This document shows, in pieces, positions 8,042-16,416 of a stretch of DNA of 64,000 nt. The DNA comes from Runella rosea (GTDB taxonomy: Bacteria > Bacteroidota > Bacteroidia > Cytophagales > Spirosomataceae), in NCBI RefSeq assembly GCF_003325355.1, contig NZ_CP030850.1:5263501-5327500 (forward strand), read 5' to 3'. How positions within the stretch are numbered: position 1 is the first letter of the stretch; the number at the start of each line of letters is the position of its first letter. The notes below the pieces were generated by a model that was not told the origin of the DNA, ran no database searches, and worked only from the letters and a program-made list of their open reading frames with translations. A program made the translations under genes and the position numbers.

Positions 8042-9457
8042 ATGCGTACTATTATGATGAATTACTCTAAATCGGCACTAAGTACTATCCCCGAAGCTAA
8101 AAAAAGTCCCTTTTTTGGAAATACATCGGCATTTGTGCGCAACCCTTTAGGCTTTCTTGAAAAAATGCAAAAAGAGTTTCGAGGGGCAGGTTTAGTGAGA
8201 CTAAATTTAGTGAACCGTGATTTTATCTTAGTGCTGAATCCAGAAGATACCAAGCACGTATTGCAAGAAAACAACCGCAATTACCATAAAAGCGAAGCGT
8301 ATAAAGTACTGGCCATATTTTTGGGTAATGGTCTGTTGACCAGCGAAGGCGATTTTTGGCGACGCCAACGCAAACTGACCCAGCCTGCTTTCTACAAACA
8401 GCGGCTGGCGTTGATGGTGGCGATGATGAATGATGAAGTGACGAACTTGGTACAGCGTTGGGAGCAACACGAGAAGACCGAAACCCTGAATATGTCGGAA
8501 GAGATGCTCAACCTGACTTTGAAAATTGTGACCCAAGCGCTGTTTAGTACCGATGTGAAACACCGCTTGGGCGGCATTTCGGAATCACTCAACGAGATTA
8601 TGCACTTTGCGGACAACACCCTCAAAAGTTTTATTCGTCTTCCATTGTATGTTCCCATACCGCGAAATTTGCGGTTCAAGCGGGCGGTAAAAAAAGTAGA
8701 ATCGGTTATTTACAGCATTATCGAAGGTCGCCGCCAAGAACTAAAACACAATCCCGAGGTTCGGTACAACGATTTGCTGGATATGTTGATCCATACACAA
8801 GACGAGGAAACGGGAGAAACCATGACCGACCAGCAGTTGAGGGATGAGGTAACGACGATTTTTATGGCGGGCCACGAAACCACCGCAAATGCCCTGTCTT
8901 GGGCATTTTATTTGCTGACAAAAAATGGTGACGTTCTCCATAAACTTCGGGAAGAAGTAAAAACAGTATTGGGCGAAGAAGGAATGCCGACGTTTGAAAA
9001 TGTGCGCGAACTGAAGTATACCTTTCAAGTGGTGCAGGAAGTGATGCGTCTGTATCCGCCAGCGTGGGTGATGGGGCGAAGGGCGTTGGGAGCAGACCAA
9101 TTGAGCGGTCATCCTATTGGGCCCAATACCTACCTACTGCTACCGATTTATTTGCTTCACCGCGACCCGTTGCATTGGCAAAAGCCTCACGAATTTTACC
9201 CCGACCATTTTTTGCCCGAAAACGTCAAACAACGCCCCACGTATGCTTATATTCCCTTTGGAGGTGGCCCCAGAATGTGCGTAGGCAATAATTTTGCATT
9301 GATGGAAATGCAGATTGTACTAGCCTTATTGGTGCGAAAGTTTGATTTTTTGCTCGTAGAGAGAAAGGATGCCGTGGCCGACCCACTGGTTACCTTACGA
9401 CCTAAAAAAGCCTTAAAAATGAATATAAAGGCACTTAGTCGCTTGGAAGTCAACTAG
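8042..9457 (+). CDS. Cytochrome P450
   Basis: A 471-residue P450 in the CYP102/CYP4-like clan style. The C-helix WRRQRKL, the I-helix oxygen motif AGHETT (276-281), the K-helix ExxR (EVMR, 333-336) and the heme loop FGGGPRMCVG with Cys413 as thiolate ligand are all intact. No membrane anchor or fused reductase is present, so it needs separate redox partners; none is adjacent. I start at the ATG at 8042; the frame opens at 7922, but the extra 40 residues lack P450 features and a tatactttg element, close to the Bacteroidetes -7 box, lies at 8023-8031. ATGs at 8054 and 8057 are alternatives. The substrate is unknown; fatty acids are a common guess for this group. Confidence 0.93.
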   Translation: MRTIMMNYSKSALSTIPEAKKSPFFGNTSAFVRNPLGFLEKMQKEFRGAGLVRLNLVNRDFILVLNPEDTKHVLQENNRNYHKSEAYKVLAIFLGNGLLTSEGDFWRRQRKLTQPAFYKQRLALMVAMMNDEVTNLVQRWEQHEKTETLNMSEEMLNLTLKIVTQALFSTDVKHRLGGISESLNEIMHFADNTLKSFIRLPLYVPIPRNLRFKRAVKKVESVIYSIIEGRRQELKHNPEVRYNDLLDMLIHTQDEETGETMTDQQLRDEVTTIFMAGHETTANALSWAFYLLTKNGDVLHKLREEVKTVLGEEGMPTFENVRELKYTFQVVQEVMRLYPPAWVMGRRALGADQLSGHPIGPNTYLLLPIYLLHRDPLHWQKPHEFYPDHFLPENVKQRPTYAYIPFGGGPRMCVGNNFALMEMQIVLALLVRKFDFLLVERKDAVADPLVTLRPKKALKMNIKALSRLEVN

Positions 9458-9618
9458 AAAGCTTTAAAATAATTGGCCAATTATTGAGCTTGGAGGAGCC
9501 TGTCAGCGTGCGCAAACGAATTTCGCGAATTGGAGGAAAGGTTTATGAGTCGATTTTACAAAAAATTCCTATTTTTACGCCCGTTTTCAACCCAAATTTG
9601 AATTTTACATCATATACA

Positions 9619-10602
9619 ATGAGACAAATACTTTTCCGTGAAGCCTTGCGTGAGGCCCTTTCTGAAGAAATGCGCCGCGACGCGAGCGTGTTTTTGATGG
9701 GTGAAGAAGTCGCCGAATATAACGGAGCCTACAAAGTAAGTCAAGGGATGCTTGATGAATTCGGACCTGAGCGGGTCATTGATACGCCCATTGCCGAATT
9801 GGGTTTTGCTGGGATTGGCGTGGGAGCTGGAATGAACGGCTTACGTCCCGTCGTGGAATTTATGACGTTCAACTTTTCGTTGGTTGCCATCGACCAAGTG
9901 ATTAACTCAGCGGCTAAGATTCTTTCGATGTCGGCGGGTCAATACAGCTGCCCGATTGTGTTTCGCGGTCCGACCGGAAACGCTGGTCAGTTGGGAGCGC
10001 AACACTCTCAAAACTTTGAAAACTGGTACGCCAATACGCCTGGATTGAAAGTAGTCGTTCCGGCCAATCCATACGATGCAAAAGGGCTGCTGAAAGCGTC
10101 TATCCGCGATAATGACCCCGTTATTTTTATGGAGTCAGAGTTGATGTACGGAGACAAAGGAGAAGTGCCCGAAGAAGAATACATTATTCCGTTGGGTAAA
10201 GCGGAAGTGAAAAAAGAAGGTACGGACGTGACCATTGTATCGTTTGGGAAGATGATTCCACGCGTGGTGAATCCTGCCATCGAAGAATTGGCAAAAATGG
10301 GCATTAATGCCGAGCTCGTTGACCTTCGCACGGTGCGCCCGATTGATTATGATACGGTTATTAATTCGGTAAAAAAGACAAATCGTTGCGTGGTGGTTGA
10401 AGAAGCTTGGCCGTTGTCGTCTATTGCTACTGAATTAACCTACATGATTCAACGCAAAGCATTCGATTATTTGGATGCTCCCGTGATTCGGGTCAACAAT
10501 ATGGATGTATCGTTGCCGTACGCGCCTACGTTGGTAGAAGCAACCTTGCCAAGCGTAAAGCGCACCATCGACGCGGTGAAGGCGGTTATGTATCGTAGTT
10601 AA
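9619..10602 (+). CDS. pdhB: Pyruvate dehydrogenase E1 component, beta subunit
   Basis: A 327-residue protein of exactly the family length. It has the transketolase pyrimidine-binding domain (VFLMGEEVAEYNGAYKVSQG near 27-46, DTPIAELGFAG) and the C-terminal domain (VTIVSFGKM, VDLRTVRPID, VVVEEAWP). With the alpha subunit it decarboxylates pyruvate using thiamine diphosphate and feeds acetyl groups to E2. I chose the ATG at 9619, where MRQILFREAL begins as in homologues; the open frame extends to a TTG at 9484 without similarity. The alpha and E2 genes are not in the window, so this is a stand-alone gene, as often in this phylum. Confidence 0.95.
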   Translation: MRQILFREALREALSEEMRRDASVFLMGEEVAEYNGAYKVSQGMLDEFGPERVIDTPIAELGFAGIGVGAGMNGLRPVVEFMTFNFSLVAIDQVINSAAKILSMSAGQYSCPIVFRGPTGNAGQLGAQHSQNFENWYANTPGLKVVVPANPYDAKGLLKASIRDNDPVIFMESELMYGDKGEVPEEEYIIPLGKAEVKKEGTDVTIVSFGKMIPRVVNPAIEELAKMGINAELVDLRTVRPIDYDTVINSVKKTNRCVVVEEAWPLSSIATELTYMIQRKAFDYLDAPVIRVNNMDVSLPYAPTLVEATLPSVKRTIDAVKAVMYRS

Positions 10603-10680
10603 ATCTAAAAAACCGTTAAATGTCAAGAGTTAAAGGGGATAGACTCGTTCTTCCGACGTTTAATTTCTCATTTTTTTAAG

Positions 10681-10703
10681 GCTCCTTTCGAGGAGCTTTT
10701 TTT
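10681..10703 (+). terminator. Terminator after pdhB
   Basis: A compact hairpin gctcct-ttcg-aggagc with a stable UUCG tetraloop, followed by seven T. It lies 78 bp after the pdhB stop. Confidence 0.92.
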
Positions 10704-10745
10704 GTTTGGCATGATTTTTTAATAAAATTCCTATCATAAAACTGC

Positions 10746-10753
10746 TATTTTTG
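10746..10753 (+). promoter_or_regulatory. Candidate Bacteroidetes -7 box
   Basis: tatttttg fits the TAnnTTTG consensus of the primary Bacteroidetes sigma factor and lies 35 bp before the next start codon. No convincing -33 TTG at the standard spacing was found, so this rests on the -7 match alone. Confidence 0.35.
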
Positions 10754-10787
10754 GAGTTATTCAATCGAATAATCAATTTTTCATACA

Positions 10788-11525
10788 ATGAAACAATTCA
10801 TAAAAACTTTCCTGATTGTAATCTTGGCCCAAGCGGGGCTGAACGCCCAAACGGGTGCCGTTCCCGTCGATACAATCTTTAATAACTTCTACAGTGCTAC
10901 GGGCGGAAAAGCCCTTTGGGATGCCGTACAGACTTACAACATCAAACAGGCCTATCGCGCAGGAACGGCCAATGATTATGACTTAGTAGTACAGGGGTCG
11001 TTGTCTCAGCAGGCGTTGTCTAAAATCCGTACCATCATGAAACGTGATTTTATTTACGGAATCAAAGGAACGGATGGATGGGTGAAAATCCCCATCGGTA
11101 GCCGCGACAAAGTCACTCAGTTTCAAACGAGCGATTTGAGTGAAAAAGAACGCGAAAATATGCGTCGTGAGCTAGGCGACTTGTTGGTGCCTTTCAGCAA
11201 TTATACCCAAAAAGGCTACATCGCTACGGTCGTAGGCACGGAGCAAGTAAACGGAAAACCCGCCTACCAAGTAGAAATGGAAGGAAAAGGAGTAAAATAC
11301 AACTTGTATTTTGACGTGGCAACGGGCTTACTGGTTCGGGAAAAACTGACGCTGCCCACCCGCGAGGTGCAAACCCGCGACCATACCCAGTACGCCAAGT
11401 CTACTTACGGCATTTCGTACCCTTCGGAGTCCACGTACGTGAGCAGTATTGATAAAAAGCCCGTAAAAGTCACAACCATCATGGAGTTTAACCCAACAAT
11501 TTCAGATAATACATTTGCAAGATAA
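10788..11525 (+). CDS. Secreted LolA-like/outer membrane lipoprotein-sorting family protein
   Basis: A 245-residue protein with a cleavable signal peptide (residues 1-20, LAQAGLNAQ). The mature part begins with DTIFNNFYSATGGKALWDAV, the opening helix seen in the LolA-like fold, followed by alternating beta strands (GWVKIPIG, AYQVEMEGKGVKYNLYFD, GLLVREK). This is the half-barrel that binds lipids or acyl chains in LolA, LolB and relatives. The exact role is unknown; it lies just upstream of the TamB-TamL operon on the same strand, 118 bp away, which hints at envelope biogenesis. Confidence 0.75.
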   Translation: MKQFIKTFLIVILAQAGLNAQTGAVPVDTIFNNFYSATGGKALWDAVQTYNIKQAYRAGTANDYDLVVQGSLSQQALSKIRTIMKRDFIYGIKGTDGWVKIPIGSRDKVTQFQTSDLSEKERENMRRELGDLLVPFSNYTQKGYIATVVGTEQVNGKPAYQVEMEGKGVKYNLYFDVATGLLVREKLTLPTREVQTRDHTQYAKSTYGISYPSESTYVSSIDKKPVKVTTIMEFNPTISDNTFAR

Positions 11526-11643
11526 AAGGTGCAAAGAACCGTTTCAGTGATGGCGTGGTTTATAAATCAGGCCATCACTCAAACACATACTTTTGAAGTG
11601 ATTAAACACCGTACCACCCGCGTGGTAGCATCGCCATACCAGT

Positions 11644-14600
11644 TTGAGAAAAGTAGGCAAAATAGTTCTTCTGGCCTTCATTGGGTTGTTATTGGTTTTG
11701 GGAACAGTCATCGTTTGGCTGCAAACAGGGTCGGGACAAGACTGGCTTACGCGTCGTGTGGTATCGTATCTGCGCCAAAAACTTCAGACCCGCGTTGAAA
11801 TCGCGCAGGTGCGTTTTCAGTTGCCCGACTGGATAGAGTTGCAAAATATTTATCTGGAAGATAAACAGCGAGATACCCTGCTGATGGGCAAAAGGGTATT
11901 TGTGGACTTGGACGTGTGGGGGTTGATGCAAAACAAAGTGGGCATTAATAATATTGAGCTAGAAAATGTATACCTCAACGTTCATCGTACTTTACCCGAT
12001 ACTACTTTCAATTTTGGATTCGTTACGCACGCATTTAGTAGTCCTGATAGCCAGCCCGATACCGCGTCAGCACCGCTGGATATGCGATTGGATGCCCTCA
12101 AACTCAAAAATGTAAGAGTATCGTACCGCGATGCCATCATCGGAACCGACGCGGCTCTTTGGATTGAAGAATCAAACGTAAATTTTTCGGCCTTTAATCC
12201 TTCCTACAATCGGTATCATTTGACCAATACGGTCTTGAATGCCGGCAAGGCTACAGTGAGAATGTACACCCCGCTTCGGCCTGCAAAACCTGGGACGGAC
12301 AGTTTGGTAACAATCAATTCTGCCGATTCATTGGATTTTAAATTGGGGAAAATTCAGGTTAAAAATTATGAAATTATCTACAACGACGAGACCCAAAAGC
12401 TGAAAGCAAGCGGTAAAATTGGGCAGTTGGATTTGGAAAGTGACTACATTCATTTGGATAAACTGGCGGTCTCGCTCAAAAAAGTAGGGGTACAAAATAC
12501 AAACTTGGCGTACCGAACCGAGAGCCTGAATGTAGACATAAGCCAATTTAATACGCAGCTGGAAAATTTTGTCTTTACCCCCGAACGTGCTGCTGGAAAG
12601 TTGAAATCGGCAAGTATGGTGGAGAAAAGGGGCTTTGTATTGCATCAGGTGCAAACCGATTTTGTTTACTCTACTACTCAAACCTCGCTCGAAAATCTGT
12701 TTATCCAAACCAACGAAACCATTCTTCGGAATCGGGCCGTTTTACGTTACCGTTCGCTGGATGAATTGACCGATAATATCGGAAATGTAGGCCTAGATGT
12801 GAACCTGCAAAACAGCCAAATCAGTTTTAAAGATGTGTTGACTTGGATGCCTACCCTCCGAAAAACGCCACCTTTTGACCGCAATCCAACGGCCATTGTC
12901 AAGGTAAATGGCATAGTGACGGGCAAGGTCAATCAATTAACCCTGAAGGCTGTCGATGTGCAAACCTTACAAGGAACTCACCTGCGCATGGAGGGGAAAA
13001 TTGCGGGATTGCCCGACCCTCAAAAAATGGCCTTAGATTTAAAAATCGGCGAATTTTCTACTACCCGGGCCGATATTGAACGTATTGCACCCAAAGATGC
13101 TCTGCCTGCTTCCATCGAGATTCCCGCGAAGCTACTGCTGACGGGTACCGTTAAAGGCAGCCTGAATGACCTTAATCTGAACACCCGTTTGGCCTCCGAT
13201 ATGGGCGACGCGACGTTTGAAGGGAATCTGAAAAATTTTGTCAGAGGTAAAAATGAAGGCTATCAGGGAACCCTAGTTCTAAAAGATTTTAACGCCGGAA
13301 AACTGCTGAAACAACCACCCGAACAACTCGGGAAACTTTCGTTGACGGCAACCGTCAATGGGCAGGGGATTGACCCAAAAACCTTGCAGGCTGTACTGAA
13401 AGGCACGGTTTTGAGCGCGGATGTCAAAGGATATACCTACCAAAATCTGAATCTTGAAGGTACGTATCGTCAGCAGGTAGCCGATTTTGTCGCCGCCATC
13501 GCCGACCCTAACGCTACCTTACGTCTCACAATTCAGGCTGATTTGCGGCCCGAATATCCCGTGATATCGGCGGAAGCGGATATTGATGAACTACGACTTA
13601 AACCCCTCAATCTGTACAGTGAAAACCTCGGGATTCGTGGTAAAATAAACGCTGTTTTTCCTTCCACCAACCCCGCCGACCCGCGCGGAACGTTGCTGAT
13701 TCAAGACGGGGTGTTGATTCAGGATGGGAAAGAGATTGCCTTGCAAACCCTGTCGTTGAACCTCGAAAACGAGAATGGAGAACGATTGGCGGTCATTGAT
13801 GCCCCCTTCCTCAAAGCCCGGGCCACGGGGGTGTTTCGGTATGAGCAACTTGCCGATATTTTATTGACCGAAATCAATCGTTACTTTGCCCTGCCCGCCA
13901 TTCAATACAAGCCCATCGCGGAGCCATATCGCTTTTCGTTGGAAGGAAAAGTAGCCAACCACGCCGCCTTGAAGGCATTTGTGCCTGAGTTGACACGGAT
14001 GGACACGGTACGGTTTTCAATGCAATTAAACAGTCAACAGGACACCACCCTCCGGCTGAAACTACAAGCACCGCTGATAGAATACGACAGTACGTTGGTA
14101 GAACGGGTCACTATTAACGTAGACGGGGCCAAAAATAAAGCCAATTATGCCGCTTACGTTGATAAAGTAACGTCGGGAACGACCAACATTCGACGCACGT
14201 ACCTGAATGGCGAAATCACCAACAATATCGTTGGGTTTAACTTAGTTCTCAAAGATTCGTTAGATAAAGACCGCCACGGAATGGAGGGTGTACTGGCTTC
14301 GATTGACAATAACTATCGCCTGCAATTACGGCGGCGGGGGCTGTTGCTTGATTATAAAAATTGGACCGCCGATTCCACGGGTTATGTGCAGTTCGGGAAA
14401 GACGGGCTATTGGCCAGGAAATTTACCATTAACCAAAATCGACAGCGACTTTTTGTGAACAGCCTGACCGATACACCTAATGGCCCGCTGAGAATCGAAA
14501 TGGATAGCCTTAATCTACGCCCTTTGGTGGGTATTATGGCCGATTCTACGCTTATGGGCGGGGTACTAGCGGGTAACGTTATTTTGCAGAATTATACACA

Positions 14601-16416
14601 GGAAAACCCTGCTTTTACGGGCGACTTTTCCATTCGTGATTTGACGGTGATGGATATCCTTATCGGCAACCTGAATGCCAAAGCCGCCAATCAGTCGGCT
14701 GATAATATTGTGGCCGAAGCCACGCTCAAAAGTGCCCAAAACGATGTGAAATTGAGCGGAAACTACTTACTCAAAAGTAAAACACCGCTGAATTTAACGT
14801 TGGACATTCGTCGAATGGGAATGCAAACCGTAGAAGCCTTTAGCCTTGGGGAGTTGCGGCGTACGCGTGGTTCGCTAGCGGGCAAAGCCACCATCAAAGG
14901 GGCAATTGACAAACCTCAAATCGACGGCAGTGTTGCGTTTGACAGTGTGTCGTTTAACATAACCCAATTAGGCGCCACGTACCGTATCAACAACAGCCGT
15001 TTGCAGTTTAAAGGGTCGGACATTTTACTGCAAAAATTTGTGGTAAGCGATACTGCCAACCGTCCGTTACAGATTGACGGCAAAGTCAACATTGCCAAAA
15101 TTCCTGATGTTTCGTACGATCTAAATATCGTCGGAAAAGATTTTACGGTGCTTAATGCTACTCGGAAAGAAAATGAGTTTTTCTACGGAAACGGAATCGT
15201 GGACGCCAACCTGCACGTGGCGGGGGTGGGTTCAAAACCCGCTATTGATGGCTCCGTAAAACTGAAAGAAGGGAGTGATATTACGGTTATTTTGCCCGAT
15301 GATAATTTTGGAGAAAATGCCACGGAAGGCATTGTTGAATTTATTAACCCCAACAAACCCGCCGTGGTGGATTCGAGTGCTATCGAATCGGCTCCCATTG
15401 ATTTTGCCTCCGAAATCTCGCTCAACCTCGAAGCTGACGACCGCTCGCAACTCACCATTGTGGTGGATGAACTGAACGGCGATAACCTAAAAGTAAGGGG
15501 TAATGCTCAGCTCAACGCGGGGATTTCGCCAAGTGGTCAGGTCTTTATTTTAGGTTTGTACGAAATAACCCAAGGCTCCTATGACCTCACGTTTGAGATT
15601 CTAAAACGCGGTTTTACCATTCAAAAAGGAAGCCGTTTGATTTGGACTGGCGACCCGATGAAAGCCGACGTAGACATCACGGCGGTGTATCCCGTTACAG
15701 CTGAATTGACGCCGATTGTTCCGAATGATGCAGATTATAAAAACAAGAAACTTCCCCTTCAGGTATTACTCAAAATGCAGGGAAGTTTGGAAAAACCCCA
15801 AATCACTTTTGATATTCGGCCCGATAAAACGAGAATGTCGGCAGATGAAGTTTCTAGAATAGAAAATGATGGAGTTTTTACAGAACTTCAACAGAATCAG
15901 GCGGCCATGAACAAACAAGTGTTTTCGTTGTTGGTGCTGAATAAATTTTCGGGAGAGCAATCATCCGATTTCTTTTCGAGTGTGAATCCGGAGCTGATTG
16001 CCCGCGAAAGCGTGAGTAAACTGCTGACCGACCAACTCAATATGTTGGCTTCTGATTTGATTAAAGGCGTAAAATTGGATTTCAATCTCAATTCTACATC
16101 TGTTTCGACCAACACGGGTACTGCTGCCCAAACTGACCTGAACGTGGGTTTGAGTAAAGCCTTTATGGATGACCGCCTCACGGTCAATGTAGGCCGTAAT
16201 TTTGAAATCGAAAGCGGCGCAAGAGCGGCTCGTTCCACCGAAATCATTGACAATGTAAATGTAAATTATAACCTGACCCGGGATGGACGCTATGCTTTTC
16301 GGGCCTACCGAAAAAACCAGTATCAGGCGGTATTGGAAGGGTTTATTGTAGAAACGGGCGTGAGTTTTGCGGTAGTGTTAGATTACGACAAATTGAAAGA
16401 AATGTTTAAAAAATGA
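11644..16416 (+). CDS. tamB: Translocation and assembly module inner-membrane protein TamB
   Basis: A 1590-residue protein with one N-terminal membrane segment (residues 7-27) and a very long periplasmic beta-helical body of repeated strand-rich units, ending in the conserved TamB/DUF490 domain (about 1150-1590; GLYEITQGSYDLTFEILKRGF, LPLQVLLKMQG). It bridges the inner membrane to its outer-membrane partner and is thought to move phospholipids or assist outer-membrane assembly. The start is a TTG at 11644: an in-frame stop lies at 11626-11628 and no ATG or GTG occurs before the membrane segment. Its stop overlaps the start of the next gene by 4 bp, so the two are translationally coupled. Confidence 0.93.
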   Translation: MRKVGKIVLLAFIGLLLVLGTVIVWLQTGSGQDWLTRRVVSYLRQKLQTRVEIAQVRFQLPDWIELQNIYLEDKQRDTLLMGKRVFVDLDVWGLMQNKVGINNIELENVYLNVHRTLPDTTFNFGFVTHAFSSPDSQPDTASAPLDMRLDALKLKNVRVSYRDAIIGTDAALWIEESNVNFSAFNPSYNRYHLTNTVLNAGKATVRMYTPLRPAKPGTDSLVTINSADSLDFKLGKIQVKNYEIIYNDETQKLKASGKIGQLDLESDYIHLDKLAVSLKKVGVQNTNLAYRTESLNVDISQFNTQLENFVFTPERAAGKLKSASMVEKRGFVLHQVQTDFVYSTTQTSLENLFIQTNETILRNRAVLRYRSLDELTDNIGNVGLDVNLQNSQISFKDVLTWMPTLRKTPPFDRNPTAIVKVNGIVTGKVNQLTLKAVDVQTLQGTHLRMEGKIAGLPDPQKMALDLKIGEFSTTRADIERIAPKDALPASIEIPAKLLLTGTVKGSLNDLNLNTRLASDMGDATFEGNLKNFVRGKNEGYQGTLVLKDFNAGKLLKQPPEQLGKLSLTATVNGQGIDPKTLQAVLKGTVLSADVKGYTYQNLNLEGTYRQQVADFVAAIADPNATLRLTIQADLRPEYPVISAEADIDELRLKPLNLYSENLGIRGKINAVFPSTNPADPRGTLLIQDGVLIQDGKEIALQTLSLNLENENGERLAVIDAPFLKARATGVFRYEQLADILLTEINRYFALPAIQYKPIAEPYRFSLEGKVANHAALKAFVPELTRMDTVRFSMQLNSQQDTTLRLKLQAPLIEYDSTLVERVTINVDGAKNKANYAAYVDKVTSGTTNIRRTYLNGEITNNIVGFNLVLKDSLDKDRHGMEGVLASIDNNYRLQLRRRGLLLDYKNWTADSTGYVQFGKDGLLARKFTINQNRQRLFVNSLTDTPNGPLRIEMDSLNLRPLVGIMADSTLMGGVLAGNVILQNYTQENPAFTGDFSIRDLTVMDILIGNLNAKAANQSADNIVAEATLKSAQNDVKLSGNYLLKSKTPLNLTLDIRRMGMQTVEAFSLGELRRTRGSLAGKATIKGAIDKPQIDGSVAFDSVSFNITQLGATYRINNSRLQFKGSDILLQKFVVSDTANRPLQIDGKVNIAKIPDVSYDLNIVGKDFTVLNATRKENEFFYGNGIVDANLHVAGVGSKPAIDGSVKLKEGSDITVILPDDNFGENATEGIVEFINPNKPAVVDSSAIESAPIDFASEISLNLEADDRSQLTIVVDELNGDNLKVRGNAQLNAGISPSGQVFILGLYEITQGSYDLTFEILKRGFTIQKGSRLIWTGDPMKADVDITAVYPVTAELTPIVPNDADYKNKKLPLQVLLKMQGSLEKPQITFDIRPDKTRMSADEVSRIENDGVFTELQQNQAAMNKQVFSLLVLNKFSGEQSSDFFSSVNPELIARESVSKLLTDQLNMLASDLIKGVKLDFNLNSTSVSTNTGTAAQTDLNVGLSKAFMDDRLTVNVGRNFEIESGARAARSTEIIDNVNVNYNLTRDGRYAFRAYRKNQYQAVLEGFIVETGVSFAVVLDYDKLKEMFKK

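Noticed and set aside
11529-11798. An 89-codon frame before and into tamB
   Set aside because: It overlaps the start of TamB in another frame and has no family resemblance.
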